64,000 bases of DNA, taken from contig AP019514.1 in assembly GCA_007182875.1 (NCBI GenBank), positions 3,162,001 through 3,226,000 of the forward strand, read 5' to 3'. The notes under the pieces are model-generated. The model was given only the letters and a program-made list of their open reading frames with translations, searched no databases and was not told where the DNA came from. Source of the stretch: Vreelandella sulfidaeris. GTDB taxonomy: Bacteria; Pseudomonadota; Gammaproteobacteria; Pseudomonadales; Halomonadaceae. Shown here piece after piece: positions 43,378 to 54,493 of the stretch. A program made the position numbers and the translations under genes. The stretch's first letter is position 1; every line of letters begins with the position of its first letter.

Positions 43378-45624
43378 AGTTATTCACACCCAGCCCATTT
43401 TGGATCGCAGCTTGTGGTTGAGCGAGGAAGACGCTGACGCCCTGGCACAAGGAACCCACCATGATCCCTTCTCGATCCTCGGCATTCATACCGATGACGA
43501 AGGTCAGTTCTTGCGCGTATTTCTACCCGGCGCGGTGGGGGTTGATGTTCTCGATCGCGAAGGCGGTAAGTCGCGTTGCTGCCTGACCAGCATGCAGATC
43601 CCCGGCTTGTTCGCTGCGAGGCTGCCGCATGCGGCTCCCTATCTACTGCACATTCGCTGGCCACAAGGCGAGCAGATAACCGAGGACCCCTATAGTTTCG
43701 GGCTGCTACTGGGCGAAATGGACCTCTACCTGCTAGGCGAAGGCAATCACCGTAACCTTGGGCATTGTCTGGGTGCACAGCCCATGGCAGTGGATGGTGT
43801 CGACGGTGTGCGCTTTTCCGTCTGGGCGCCTAATGCCAAACGCGTATCCGTGGTAGGCAATTTCAATAGCTGGGACGGCAGGCGACACATGATGCGCCTG
43901 CGTATCTCCGCCGGGGTCTGGGAGTTATTCGTACCGCGCATCGGGCCTGGGGAAGCGTACAAATATGAGATTATCGAGGCCCAGGGTGCCATTGGCCTTC
44001 GCGCCGACCCTGTTGCTTTAGCCACCGAAGCACCACCCTCTACCGCCTCGGTGGTGGCCGATACCACGCCTTTTACCTGGCATGACGAAGAATGGATCGC
44101 TCAGCGGCAAAAAGCACATGACCCATCCCGGCCAATTAGCATCTACGAGGTGCACGCCGCCTCCTGGCGCAAACATGGCGGCGACAACGGCGAACTCTAT
44201 AGCTGGCGTGATCTGGCCGAGCAACTGATTCCTTATGTGTTGGAAATGGGTTTCACCCATGTCGAGCTATTGCCGATCATGGAGCATCCCTTTGGTGGTT
44301 CCTGGGGCTATCAGCCGCTGGGCCAGTTTGCCCCAGTGCCCGTTTCGGCAAGCCTGCCGACTTTGCCTACTTCGTCGATGAGTGCCATCGCGCCGGACTG
44401 GGTGTCATTCTTGATTGGGTACCGGCCCACTTTCCTACCGACCCCCATGGCCTGGCGCGCTTCGACGGTACTGCCTTGTACGAATATGAGCATCCCTTCG
44501 AGGGGTTCCATCAGGATTGGGACACCTACATCTACAATTTGGGCAGGCGTGAAGTGCATGGGTTCATGCTCGCCTCGGCACTGCATTGGCTGAGACACTT
44601 CCATGTCGATGCATTGCGCGTCGATGCCGTTGCCTCAATGCTCTATCGCAACTACTCCCGCAACGAAGGCGAGTGGATTCCCAACCGTTATGGAGGTCAT
44701 GAAAATCTTGAGACGATAGACTTCCTTCGCCACCTTAATGACGTCATCAGTGAAGAAGCCCCAGGCACAGTCGTGATCGCCGAGGAATCCACCGCCTGGC
44801 CCGGCGTTACCCAGCCAACCGATGAGGGCGGGTTGGGCTTCGCCTATAAATGGAACATGGGCTGGATGCACGACACCTTGGAATATATCGCCAAGGATCC
44901 GGTTTACCGTACCTACTCGCATCACGATATGACCTTTCCAATGGTCTATGCTTTCTCCGAACGCTACGTATTACCCATTTCTCACGACGAGGTCGTACAC
45001 GGTAAGGGCTCACTGATCTGCAAAATGCCGGGCGATGAGTGGCAACAGTTTGCCAACCTGCGTGCTTATCTTTCAATCATGTGGGCTCAGCCCGGTAAAA
45101 AGTTACTGTTTATGGGCTGCGAGTTCGGCCAGTGGCGTGAGTGGAGCCACGACCGTGAGCTCGATTGGTCGCTACTCGCCGAAGGCCGCCATGCCGGCGT
45201 TCGCCGATTATTAAGCGATCTTAACCGCTGCTACGGGGAGCTGCCCGCTCTGCACGAGTGCGATAGCGAACCACAAGGGTTTACTTGGGTCGTGGGCAAT
45301 GACAACACCAATAGTGTTTTTGCTTGGCTGCGCTGGAGTGCCACCGGTGAGCCGCTGCTGGTCGTTGCCAATATGACACCGGTGCCACGAATGGGTTATC
45401 GCCTGGGCGTGCCGTTTGCGGGTGGCTGGGAAGAACGCCTTAACAGTGACGCCGAGTGCTATGGAGGTTCCAACATGGGCAACCTGGGCCAACTAACAGC
45501 TGAGGACTCTCCTCTGCATGGGCAAATCGCCAGCCTAGAACTCACCCCTACCACCACTGGCGGTACTGCTGTTACGCCCGGTCGAAACCCCGAGCACGCG
45601 TTGACAGCGCGTAATAACCATTGA
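43370..45624 (+). CDS. glgB: 1,4-alpha-glucan branching enzyme GlgB
   Basis: GH13 branching enzyme that adds alpha-1,6 branches to the growing glucan. ~751 residues: N1 domain ([19 protein letters not shown]), CBM48 ([20 protein letters not shown]), barrel with WEVP-type opening replaced by [11 protein letters not shown], nucleophile Asp in [13 protein letters not shown], Glu in [12 protein letters not shown], and [13 protein letters not shown]. One indel pair lies near 44345-44470, between PLGQFAPV and the frame with [10 protein letters not shown]. Translation is coupled to treS. Last gene of the operon; a 23-bp inverted repeat follows. Confidence 0.93.
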
Positions 45625-45653
45625 ACTGGATCAAGCCATTGGGAGATATGAGT

Positions 45654-45757
45654 CACCGAGGAAAGGGATAGTAGTTTGAATGCGGCGTCTTTGAAGAACT
45701 AGGCTTTGAAGAACAGCTTTGAAGGGCAGCTTTCAACTACTTTCCCTTTCCTCGGTG
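45654..45757. repeat. 23-bp inverted repeat with internal CTTTGAAG repeats
   Basis: Arms at 45654-45676 and 45735-45757 are reverse complements at 22 of 23 positions. The ~58 bases between them hold three copies of CTTTGAAG (about 45689-45725) spaced 13-15 bases, then a CTTTCAAC variant. There is no T-run after either arm. It lies 30 bases after glgB and 40 before the antiporter gene. It may be a structural RNA end, a small non-coding element, or a degenerate mobile element remnant. Confidence 0.8.
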
Positions 45758-45797
45758 TGAAAAGAGACTAAAAAAAAATGAACAAGCGAGCGAACGG

Positions 45798-47034
45798 ATG
45801 CACGAATTTAATATTGGGTTGTTAGTCGTTGCTGCTAGCGCGCTATTTCTGGGGCTATTATCAACACCGCTAAAGCGGATCGGTTTACCCGACTCAGTCA
45901 CCTTGTTGCTCGTCGGGGTTGTGTTGGGACCTACCGGGTTTGGATTTCTAGATCCAGCGCAGTGGGGTAACGAAATGGCCATTTTAGAACAAGTGGCCCG
46001 CTTAGCTATCGCGATTGGCTTGATGGGTATCGCACTGCGCTTACCCAAATCCTATATTTTTAACCACTGGCGACCACTTTGCGTTTTACTGCTGGTGGGT
46101 ATGCCGTTCATGTGGCTATGTAGCAGCGCTTTAACAGGCTGGGCACTCGGCTTGCCAATAGGAGCCGCTCTACTCATCGGTGCAGCGATTACCCCAACCG
46201 ATCCGGTGGTTGCTTCGACCCTCGTGACCGGGCCCGTTGCAAAGAGAATCTCCCTGCGTATCTACGCCATATAATTTCAAGCGAATCGGGCGCAAACGAT
46301 GGGCTTGCGTTCATCTTTGTCATGATTGCTGTGTTCTGGCTGACGCTTCCGGCGGAGCAGTCCATGACCATGCCAATGTTAGGCGTCATCTTTGGTGATA
46401 TTTTAGGCGCACTCGTTTTAGGGGCTGTTATCGGCTACTCGGTAGGCTTTGCGATGCGCAAAGCGGAAGAAAAAAAGACGATCGACCAACCTTCGATGCT
46501 GATGATTACGACAGCACTCGCCCTCACAACACTCGCCGCTGTGAAATTGATAGGAAGCGATGGAATTCTCGCCGTCTTCGTGGCGGGATTAATGTTTGAT
46601 CAACAAGTCAACGCTTCAGAACGCCAGGGAGGAAGAAAAGGGGTGGTCGAGGGGGTGGACCGCTTTTTACTTCACCCATCTTCATCTTGCTCGGCTTGAT
46701 GATTCCCTGGCACGAATGGATGTCCTTGGGATGGCCAGTACTAGCACTTGTTATTGGTGTGCTTTTTCTCCGCCGGCTGCCGTTATTCCTACTGTTAGGC
46801 GGACGCCTTAGCGACCTTCCAAGCAAGCTGGACGGTAGTTTCTCGGGCTGGTTTGGGCCAATTGGGGTCGCCGCGCTTTACTATGCGGCATTGGCCCATC
46901 ATAAAACAGACGTTGCGGCGCTTTGGCCCGTGGTGAGCTTGATCGTTGTTTCATCCATCGTGGTACACGGGCTCACCGCCATGCCGCTTTCGCACCTCTA
47001 CCGGCGGCTGAAGGATGCCAGGGCATCATCATAA
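45798..47034 (+). CDS. CPA1-type sodium/proton antiporter
   Basis: Inner-membrane cation:proton exchanger of ~412 residues with 10-13 hydrophobic helices. The conserved ITPTDPVVASTLVTGPVA segment (TDP motif) is visible, and SSESGANDGLAFIFVM is the CPA1 ND motif. Two indels lie near 46260 and 46640 (before the EEEKG segment). The 45798 ATG is chosen because the following residues (MHEFNIGLLVVAASALF) form the first helix; the ribosome site is weak. In a halophile it would help sodium and pH homeostasis. Ion specificity is inferred from the family. Confidence 0.85.
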
Positions 47035-47086
47035 GATGGCTTTCGTTCATCAAACGTAACGTCTACTTTTATACTGAGTAAATTAA

Positions 47087-47105
47087 GGTCTGCAGGCAGC
47101 AGACC
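47087..47105. promoter_or_regulatory. Small hairpin between antiporter and EamA genes
   Basis: Perfect 7-bp stem (47087-47093 with 47099-47105), five-base loop, no T-run. Could be part of a terminator for the antiporter gene; weak. Confidence 0.3.
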
Positions 47106-47188
47106 AGGAGCCATCATTCAGCAAAGGAAATGCGTTTAAACTCCCCCTTGCTCCTGGGTGTTTACCATTCAAGGTGGAAAGGTGAGAT

Positions 47189-48059
47189 ATGATAGCTGCC
47201 AGCAGCATGTTTATACCGCTAGCCGCTTTCTTTTGGGGGTATCCGGAGGAATCGCAAGCATCCTTATGGAAAGTGGTTGGGATGCACTTGTTGTTTCATT
47301 CTATCGAGGGTTTGTAGGGTTCCTCTTTGCGCTTGCCTGGCTAATGCTCCGGCCGCACCACAGCGGGTTGGCAAATCAACAGCTATGGCTTTGGTCAGCC
47401 CTTGCAGGGCTCGGCGTGGCGGGCAATTTCACTTTTATTTCATCAGCATTGCACATGGCAGCGTCGCGGTTGCTGCTACCTTGATGTATTGCGCCCCGTC
47501 TTCGTCTATCTCGTTTCATTTGCATTCAAGCTTGAGAAGCCCACCACGGCTAAATGGGTGGCCATCGCTGTGGTTATGCTTGGCATCGTGCTGTTGACGC
47601 AGTTGTATGAAATTAGCGCCAGCGGCCTATCGTTGATTGGGATCTGTGCGGGATTACTTGCTGGGCTCTCCTATGCCGTTTTCATTTTCGGATTTAAATA
47701 CGCCGCCCCTCATGGCAGCCCCCAGTCAATCCTTTCAATAGCCTTCGCGGTACTGGCCATCACTCTCATTGTGCCAAGCGATGCTGATCAGATCTTGAGC
47801 GCCCTGGGCTCATCACAATGGCACTTGTTCTTGATACTCGGCATCTTAGGCGCAGGGTTATCCTTTGTGCTGTATATCGCGGGGATAAAACGCACAACGC
47901 CTGTGCTCGCCTCCATGGTAGCCATGATTGAACCTATCACGGCCACCCCTATTTGGCGTGGCAGTGTTAAATGAAAGCCTGAGTATTATTCAGATAGTGG
48001 GTATGGGACTGATACTGGTAACGGTGACAGCGTTGAGTGTTACCTCAAGCAAAGCATAG
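47189..48059 (+). CDS. EamA/DMT-superfamily transporter
   Basis: Inner-membrane drug/metabolite-type transporter of ~290 residues with two five-helix EamA repeats (first: FFWGVSGGIASILMESGWDAL; second: ICAGLLAGLSYAVFIFGFKYA). It starts at 47189 (AAGGTGAG upstream). Indels near 47235, 47450 and 47950 break the frame; the true end is VTALSVTSSKA at 48059. DMT transporters move amino acids, amines or drugs; substrate unknown. Confidence 0.82.
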
Positions 48060-48132
48060 GAATATCCCCATTGCTTGTGTTGGCTTAACGCAGGCGCCGT
48101 AACGCCCGCAGAACAGATTGTGTTATGGGCGC

Positions 48133-50316
48133 TTAAATGCCTACTTTAGCCGCTCTGGCCGCGTGCAGTTTTTTATAGCTTTCAATCAAGCGCTGGTGGC
48201 GCTCCAGGCCGTCTAACTGCATGTTAGTGGGCGTTAGGCCATGGAAGCGTACTTCGCCACTCACCGAGCCAATAACAGCCGCCATGGTGGCTTCGCCGAA
48301 CATACGCTGGAAGTTGTACAGGTAATCTTCAAGCGCCAGTTCATCATCCAGCACAATTTCCAGCACTGCATTTACCGCCTGGTAGAACAGGCCGCGCTCG
48401 ACGGTGTTGTCGTTGTATTGCAGGAACATCTGTACACAGTCCAGCGCCTCTTCATGGCGCTGTAGCGCTAGGTAAACCAGCAGCTTTAGCTCCAGAATGG
48501 TGAGCTGCCCCACTCGGTGTTTTCATCAAACTCGATACCGATCAGCGTGATGATATCGGTGTGGTCATCCATCTGGCTCTCTTCCAGACGCTCGACCAGA
48601 TCAGTCAGTTGATCGTCGTCGAGGCGATGCAGGTTGAGAATATCTTCGCGGTAATCCAGGGCTTTATTGGTGTTGTCCCAAATCAAATCCTCAATCGGGT
48701 ATACCTCTGAATAACCCGGCACCAAAATGCGGCACACCGGCGCGCCAAGGTCTTCGTGTATCGCCATATACACTTCGGCACCCAGCTCTTCAAAGATGCC
48801 AAACAGTGTCTCGGCTTCTTCCTCGTTGCTGCCGGAGAAGTCCCACTCGCTGAATTCAAAATCGGGCTTGGCGCTAAAGAAGCGCCAGGAGACCACACCC
48901 ACCGAGTCGATAAAGTGCTCAACAAAGTTATTCGGCTCGGCCACCGTTTGAGAGTTGAAGGTGGGCAGCGGCAGGTCGTTCAGCCCTTCGAAGCTTCGGC
49001 CTTGCAGCAGTTCCGTCAAGCTTCGCTCCAGCGCTACTTCGAAACTCGGGTGGGCGCCGAAAGAAGCAAACACGCCGCCGGTGCGCGGGTTCATCAAGGT
49101 GACGCACATCACCGGGAACTGCCCACCCATGGAGGCATCTTTTACAAGCACCGGGAACCCCTGGGCTTCCAGGGCGTTAATGCCTTCGACAATGCTGGGA
49201 TACTTGGCCAGCACCTCCTGCGGCACATCAGGCAGCGTTAGCTCCTGCTCGAGAATTTCGCGCTTCACCGCCCGCTCGAAAATTTCCGACAGACACTGTA
49301 CCTGCGCCTCTACCAGCGTATTGCCCGCGCTCATGCCGTTACTCAGGAACAGGTTTTCGATCAGATTCGACGGGAAATACACCGTTTCGCCATCGCTTTG
49401 ACGCACAAACGGCAGTGAGACGATACCGCGCGCCTCGTTACCGGAGTTGGTGTCAATCAGGTTAGAGCCACAAAGCTCGCCTTCCGGGTTGTAAATCGCC
49501 AGGCAGTGCTCATCGAGGATTTCCGCAGGCAGCTCGTCATTCGGGCCCGGTTTGAACCATTTCTCATTGGGGTAATGGACGAACTCACTGTTCGCAATCT
49601 CCTCCCCGAAGAACTGATCGTTGTAGAAGAAGTTGCAGCTCAGACGCTCGATAAACTCACCCAACGCCGAGCACAACGCGCTCTCTTTGGTCGCGCCTTT
49701 GCCGTTGGTGAAACACATCGGCGATGCCGCATCACGGATATGAAGCGACCACACGTGGGGCACAATATTGCGCCAGGAAGCAATTTCAATTTTCATGCCC
49801 AGGTCAGCAAGTATCGCGCTCATGTTGGCGATGGTCTGCTCTAGCGGCAGGTCTTTGCCTTCGATGTAGGTGCTGCCACCTTCCGGCGCGCCCATCAACA
49901 GTGCCTGGGCGTCTTCATCAATATTCTCGACCACCTCGATCTGGAACTCAGGGCCGGTCTGTACCACTTTCTTGACTGTACAGCGGTCAATGGAGCGCAG
50001 AATGCCTTCGCGATCTTTCGGAGAAATATCTTCCGGCAGCTCAACCTGGATTTTGAAAATCTGCTTGTAGCGGTTCTCCGGGTCGACGATGTTATTTTGC
50101 GATAGGCGAATATTCTCGGTGGGAATGTCCCGCGCGTTGCAGTAAACCTTGACGAAATAAGCAGCGCACATCGCCGATGAAGCCAGAAAATAATCAAACG
50201 GGCCAGGGGGCCGAGCCGTCGCCTTTATAGCGAATGGGCTGGTCGGAGATAACCGTAAAATCGTCGAACTTGGCCTCCAAGCGGAGGTTGTCGAGATAAT
50301 TAACTTTAATTTCCAT
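48133..50316 (-). CDS. ycaO: OsmC-YcaO fusion protein
   Basis: ~728 residues. The N-terminal ~150 residues resemble an OsmC-like domain (DNLRLEAKFDDFTVISDQP, GPFDYFLASSAMCAAYFVKVYC with the OsmC-type Cys). The central part is a YcaO domain (FTNGKGATKESALCSALGEFIERLSC, ATP-binding Glu-rich motifs, LVEAQVQCLSEIFERAVK). The C-terminal ~120 residues are a helical TPR-like region. YcaO in E. coli is linked to RimO-dependent ribosomal protein S12 methylthiolation. Two indels lie near 50210 (G-run) and 48510. The start at 50316 follows the first recognisable OsmC strand. Confidence 0.87.
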
Positions 50317-50430
50317 GAGCGGACATCCGGGGTAATGAGTGTGCCTGGGCGTATCAACGTTAGCCGATAGGCGAATGGCGGCCATTATCCAGTTTTTACC
50401 CGTCTCGTCTTGGGCAGTGGCTTGAATCGT

Positions 50431-51315
50431 TTATTGCTGACCCAGCAAGAACGGCAGCGCCTCCTCTAGTAGCGTCTCGGGAATTTCTTCAGCAATATAG
50501 TGACCGCAAGGGAGCGCTGTGCCTTCTACATCGGTGGCCACCTTGCGCCATTCAGCCAAGGCATCAAAACAGGCTTCGATCGCACCTTGGGCACCCCACA
50601 TCACTTTAATTGGGCAGGTAAGTTTTATGCCCGCATCTATATCTGCCTGATCGTGTTCTAAATCAATCGTGGCGCTGGCGCGGTAGTCGCCGCAGATGCC
50701 GGTAGCCGTGCCGGGTAGCGCAAGACAGCGCTCATACTCTGTTAGCGCTTCTGATGAGAAAGGCGCCATACCGGCACTGCGAGCCCCCATCACGCTCCCT
50801 CAAATACTGAGCGGGGTCGGCTTGAATCAGCCTTTCCGGCAGCGGCTGGGGGCGAATCAGAAAGAACCAGTGCCAGTAGCTGCGCGCAAAGGCCTCAGTG
50901 GTGCCGCGATACATAGCCAGCGTCGGGGCAATATCCAGCAATACCATTCGCTCGACGTGCTCTGCGTGATCAATACCCAAGCGATGCGCTACCCGCGCAC
51001 CACGATCATGGGCCAGCACTTTGAAACACTCAAAGCCAAGCGTGCTCATTAGCTCCGCCATATCGGCCGCCATGGTGCGCTTGGCGTAATTGAGGTGCTC
51101 TGCGTCGTCGTCGGGCTTACTGCTGTCGCCGTAGCCGCGCAGGTCGGCGGCAACTACTGTGAAATGTTGGGCAAGTGCGTTCGCTACTTTGTGCCAAATG
51201 ACATGAGTCTGCGGATGGCCGTGAAGCAGCAGCAGCGCCGGGCCACTGCCGCCCATCCGATAGGCAATATCGACGCCGTTAACGCGGCGTGTCTGTTTTC
51301 AAACCCTGCAAACAT
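50431..51315 (-). CDS. Alpha/beta hydrolase, haloacetate (fluoroacetate) dehalogenase-like
   Basis: ~295 residues. It has the oxyanion segment LLLHGHPQTHVIWHKVA and, in place of the usual Ser elbow, the Asp nucleophile in AHDRGARVAHRLGIDHAEHV, the hallmark of fluoroacetate dehalogenases. Halide/substrate-binding region and the catalytic His (PCGHYIAEEIP) follow. Two indels lie near 51285 (A-run) and 50780. The start at 51315 has AGGAG upstream. Relatives include epoxide hydrolases, but those lack the DRGAR pattern. Substrate is inferred, not shown. Confidence 0.85.
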
Positions 51316-51440
51316 GGTGTGCTCCTGGCATCAGTCATCACGAACCCATACAGCATGCGCTGATATTACGCAGCCGAGTCCTTTTAATAAAACAACATAC
51401 GGGCATGATGGCGCCACTTATCTTGATTAGGAGAATTACC

Positions 51441-52452
51441 ATGAAAGCGTTCGCCTTTACCCAAAGCTTGCCTATCGACCACCCCGATGCGCTCCAAGCT
51501 ATCGAACTACCTACTCCAACTCCAGAAGCCCACGATATTCGCGTCGCGGTGAGCGCCATTTCCGTCAACCCTGTGGATGCCAAGGTGCGAAACAGCGCGC
51601 TGCCTGAAAGCGGCGAACCTCGCGTGCTGGGTTACGACGCCGTGGGCGTGGTCGATGCCGTCGGCAGCTCTGTGACTCGTTTTCAGCCCGGCGATCGCGT
51701 CTGGTACGCGGGTAATATCGCCCGTCAGGGTTCTAATGCCGAGTACCAGCTTGTCGATGAGCGCATCGTCAGCCTGGCGCCGAAAAGTTTATCTGATACT
51801 GAAGCCGCTGCCCTGCCACTAACGGCCATCACGGCCTGGGAACTGCTATTCGACCGGCTAGAGCTGGGCATGCGCGATACCCAAGGCAAAAAGCCTATTA
51901 GTGATTGGCGCAGCGGGCGGTGTTGGCTCTATCTTAGTGCAACTTGCCAAGCAGTTAACCGATACCACCGTGATTGGTACGGCGTCCCGCCCGGAAAGCC
52001 AAGCCTGGGTGAAGTCGCTAGGCGCTGACGCGGTGCTTGATCACCACCAGCCGCTTGATCAAGAACTTAAAGCGGCGGGCTTTGACGGCGTGGATATGGT
52101 GATTAGCCTTAACCAGACCGACCACCACTTTGAGGCCATCATTGCGGCCCTCAAGCCGCAGGGTAAGCTTGCACTGATTGATGACCCGGAACTGATCGAT
52201 GTGCGTAAGCTTAAAATGAAAAGCCTGTCACTGCACTGGGAACTGATGTTTACCCGCCCACTATTCACGACAGACGATCTCGCCAAGCAGCATGACATGC
52301 TCAGCGAAGTAGCGGCCATGGTCGATGCCGGACGGCTAACCACCACCCTAGGCGAAGTATTAGGTCCGGTTAATACCGACAACTTAAAACGCGCCCACGC
52401 GCTGATCGAGAGCAACAGCACGATTGGCAAGCTGGTTTTGGAAGGCTTTTAA
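51441..52452 (+). CDS. MDR-superfamily zinc-type alcohol dehydrogenase/quinone oxidoreductase
   Basis: NAD(P)H-dependent medium-chain oxidoreductase of ~337 residues. It has the GroES-like N-domain (SAISVNPVDAKVRN, GYDAVGVVDAVG) and the Rossmann GAAGGVGSILVQLAKQL, with catalytic-zone LPLTAITAWELLFDRL. No catalytic-zinc Cys/His set is evident, so it is more like QOR/zeta-crystallin than true alcohol dehydrogenases. One indel is near 51895. A clear AGGAG precedes the 51441 ATG. It is adjacent to a NemR/TetR-type regulator gene, convergent at its 3' end. Confidence 0.83.
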
Positions 52453-52481
52453 TAGGCAGTTAACGTCTAGCCCATCGCTGG

Positions 52482-53073
52482 CTACGGCGATGGGCGAACC
52501 AGCACCTGCTGAAACAAAATCGTTTCAAACTGCTCCATAGGCTCGACAGATTTAAGCGTTTTGGCACGCAGAATAGCGCCTTCCCAGCCAGTGAGAATAA
52601 AGCTGGCGAGCGCCTCTGGCGCAGTATGAGTGGCGATGTCCCCGCGTGCTTGGGCGTCCTTCAAGCAGTGCACAAAACGTTGCTCCCAGCGCTGAAACAC
52701 CAAGTTTAACGCATCGCGGAAGGTATCGCTCTGGCCCGAAAGCTCTTGACCAAGGTTGCCGATCAAACAGCCCGTCGCGTGATCGCACTCATGCATATGA
52801 ACACGACCAGCGGCGAAGTAGCGTTTTAGACGCTCAAGCGGCGGCGTGTCATTATCTTCTAGCAGCGACACCAGCGTTTCATCATAGCTGGCGGCAAAGC
52901 GCTCGATTACCGCCAGGCCGAAATCTTCTTTGCTGGAGAAGTAATGATAAAGGAGCCTTTAGGCACACCGCAGACTTTCAATACGGCATTGATGCCCGTC
53001 GCGTTGTAGCCTTGCTGACTAATCAGTTGGGCGCCACTATCAATTAATTTGTCGCGGGTTACGTTGTTTTCAT
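52482..53073 (-). CDS. TetR-family regulator
   Basis: ~197 residues: HTH domain (RDKLIDSGAQLISQQGYNATG, then VCGVPKGSFYHYFSSKEDFG) and a C-terminal ligand domain with CLIGNLGQELSG, typical of the TetR branch that responds to electrophiles (NemR/AcuR-like). Indels occur near 53061 (A-run) and 52950 (T-run in SFYHYF). The start at 53073 has no strong ribosome site. It diverges from the RND efflux adaptor, with a TAGACC half-site operator in the gap at 53117-53132, suggesting it represses the efflux operon. Confidence 0.83.
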
Positions 53074-53116
53074 ACGTCCAAGTTTTTCATACATTCATTT
53101 TTGCATACATTGAAAG

Positions 53117-53132
53117 TAGACCAGTCAGTCAA
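53117..53132. promoter_or_regulatory. NemR-type operator between tetR and the RND operon
   Basis: TAGACC-N4-AGTCAA resembles the TAGACC-N4-GGTCTA box of NemR-type TetR repressors: the first half is exact, the second matches at four of six positions. It is 44 bases before the regulator start and within the divergent promoter region. Confidence 0.5.
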
Positions 53133-53274
53133 TTGCTATCAAATGGGTGCTATGTGAGTAGCAGTTGCATGTTATTTGCACATTGTTTGACTTATCGCTG
53201 CTCAACAATGAGTGATGCTAGCATCATACGCTTATTTTTCTGGAAATTTCGCTCTCAACGGATCACGCGCGTTA

Positions 53275-54493
53275 ATGATACCCATACGTTCTTACTCTTA
53301 CCCTACCTTACAACAAGGCCGAATTCGGTTGGGCGCCTTGGTGGCCTTAATCATTTTTATTGGCACCCTTGCCCTAGCGTGGTGGATTATTACCCAACCA
53401 CCCCGTATTGAGCGAACCCCGCCGCCCGAGCCACTGCCTACCATGGTAGACGTGGTCACGGTAGGCACGAGTGCCCAGGCACCGAACCTTTACGGGTTTG
53501 GGCGCGTTGAGGCGGAACAGGAAACAATGCTGGCCAGCCGCGTGGCAGGACAACTGGAGCGTTTTGCCGACGGTGTTGTGCCGGGGCAAGTGGTTGAGCA
53601 AAGCGCTCCCTTGGCCTTTATTGATCAAGCCGACCTGACTTTAAGTCTTGAAGATGCCGAGGCGCAGTTGGCTAATGCCCAAGCACAACTGGCGTTGGAG
53701 CAGGCGGAACAGCAGCGCGCCCGAAGCGAGTACGAATCTTTTGGTCGTCAGCTTTCCGCTGAACGACGTTCGCTGGTATTACGTGAACCGCAGTTACGCC
53801 AAGCCCAGTCTCAAGTTACCCAAGCGCGGGTAGCTCGCGACCAGGCGGCACTGAATGTCGAGCGCGCAACGCTCACCGCCCTGGCGGGCCATGGTGCAAG
53901 AGCGCTTGGTAGGCGCCGGCAGCTTGCTAAGCCAGGGGACAGAGGTCGTGCATTTGGTGGGCGTGGAGCAGTTTTGGGTACGCGCCTCGCTGCCCGGCGA
54001 GTGGACTGATTGGCTGGAAGTGGGCGGGCGAGTCACCTTAACCAGTCGCGGCTGGCCCGAAGGAGCTACGCGTGAAGGCACGCTGGTATCGATGCTGCCC
54101 AGCCTGGAAGAAAACGGCCTTCAGGCACAGCTTTTAATCGCTGTTAACGATCCATTGGCACTCGAGACCGACGGCCCTGCCCTGCGCCTGGGAGATGTGC
54201 TGCGTGCGTCTTTTCAACCCGCCACTCACGAGCAGCTCATCTCACTACCTTCTGCGGCGCTTCGCCCGGGCGATGTAACGTGGCGTGTCGACGAGGATAA
54301 TCGTCTGCGACGCACGCCGGTCACGCTGGCTTATCGCGGTGAGGATGATGCGTTGATTCGTAGCGGTCTGGAAGCCGGGCAGCAAGTCGTCACGACGGGC
54401 TTGGCCCAGCCTAGAGAAGGCCAACTAGTCCGCATTCGTAGGCCCAACGATACCCCAGCCCAAGCGGGAGATGAACCGGGAGACGAATCATGA
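53275..54493 (+). CDS. RND efflux membrane fusion protein (adaptor)
   Basis: Periplasmic adaptor linking the RND pump to an outer-membrane channel, ~406 residues. It starts with one anchoring helix (LGALVALIIFIGTLALAWWI), then the lipoyl/biotinyl domain (YGFGRVEAEQETMLASRVAG), a coiled-coil hairpin (LEDAEAQLANAQAQLALEQ to ARVARDQAALNVERATL) and the beta-barrel part (QFWVRASLPGEW). One indel is near 53885. An in-frame ATG upstream at 53212 is less likely because the extra 21 residues lack homology to an adaptor. Its stop overlaps the pump ATG by four bases. Confidence 0.87.

Noticed and set aside
45654..45757. CRISPR-like array for the CTTTGAAG repeats
   Set aside because: Units are only 8 bases long with 5-7 base spacers; no cas genes are nearby.
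45778..45800. ATG at 45778 as start of the antiporter
   Set aside because: It is out of frame with the antiporter sequence; the 45798 ATG begins the first helix.
53212..53274. Upstream ATG as start of the RND adaptor
   Set aside because: It adds 21 residues with no adaptor similarity and lies inside the likely promoter/operator zone; 53275 fits the anchor helix better.
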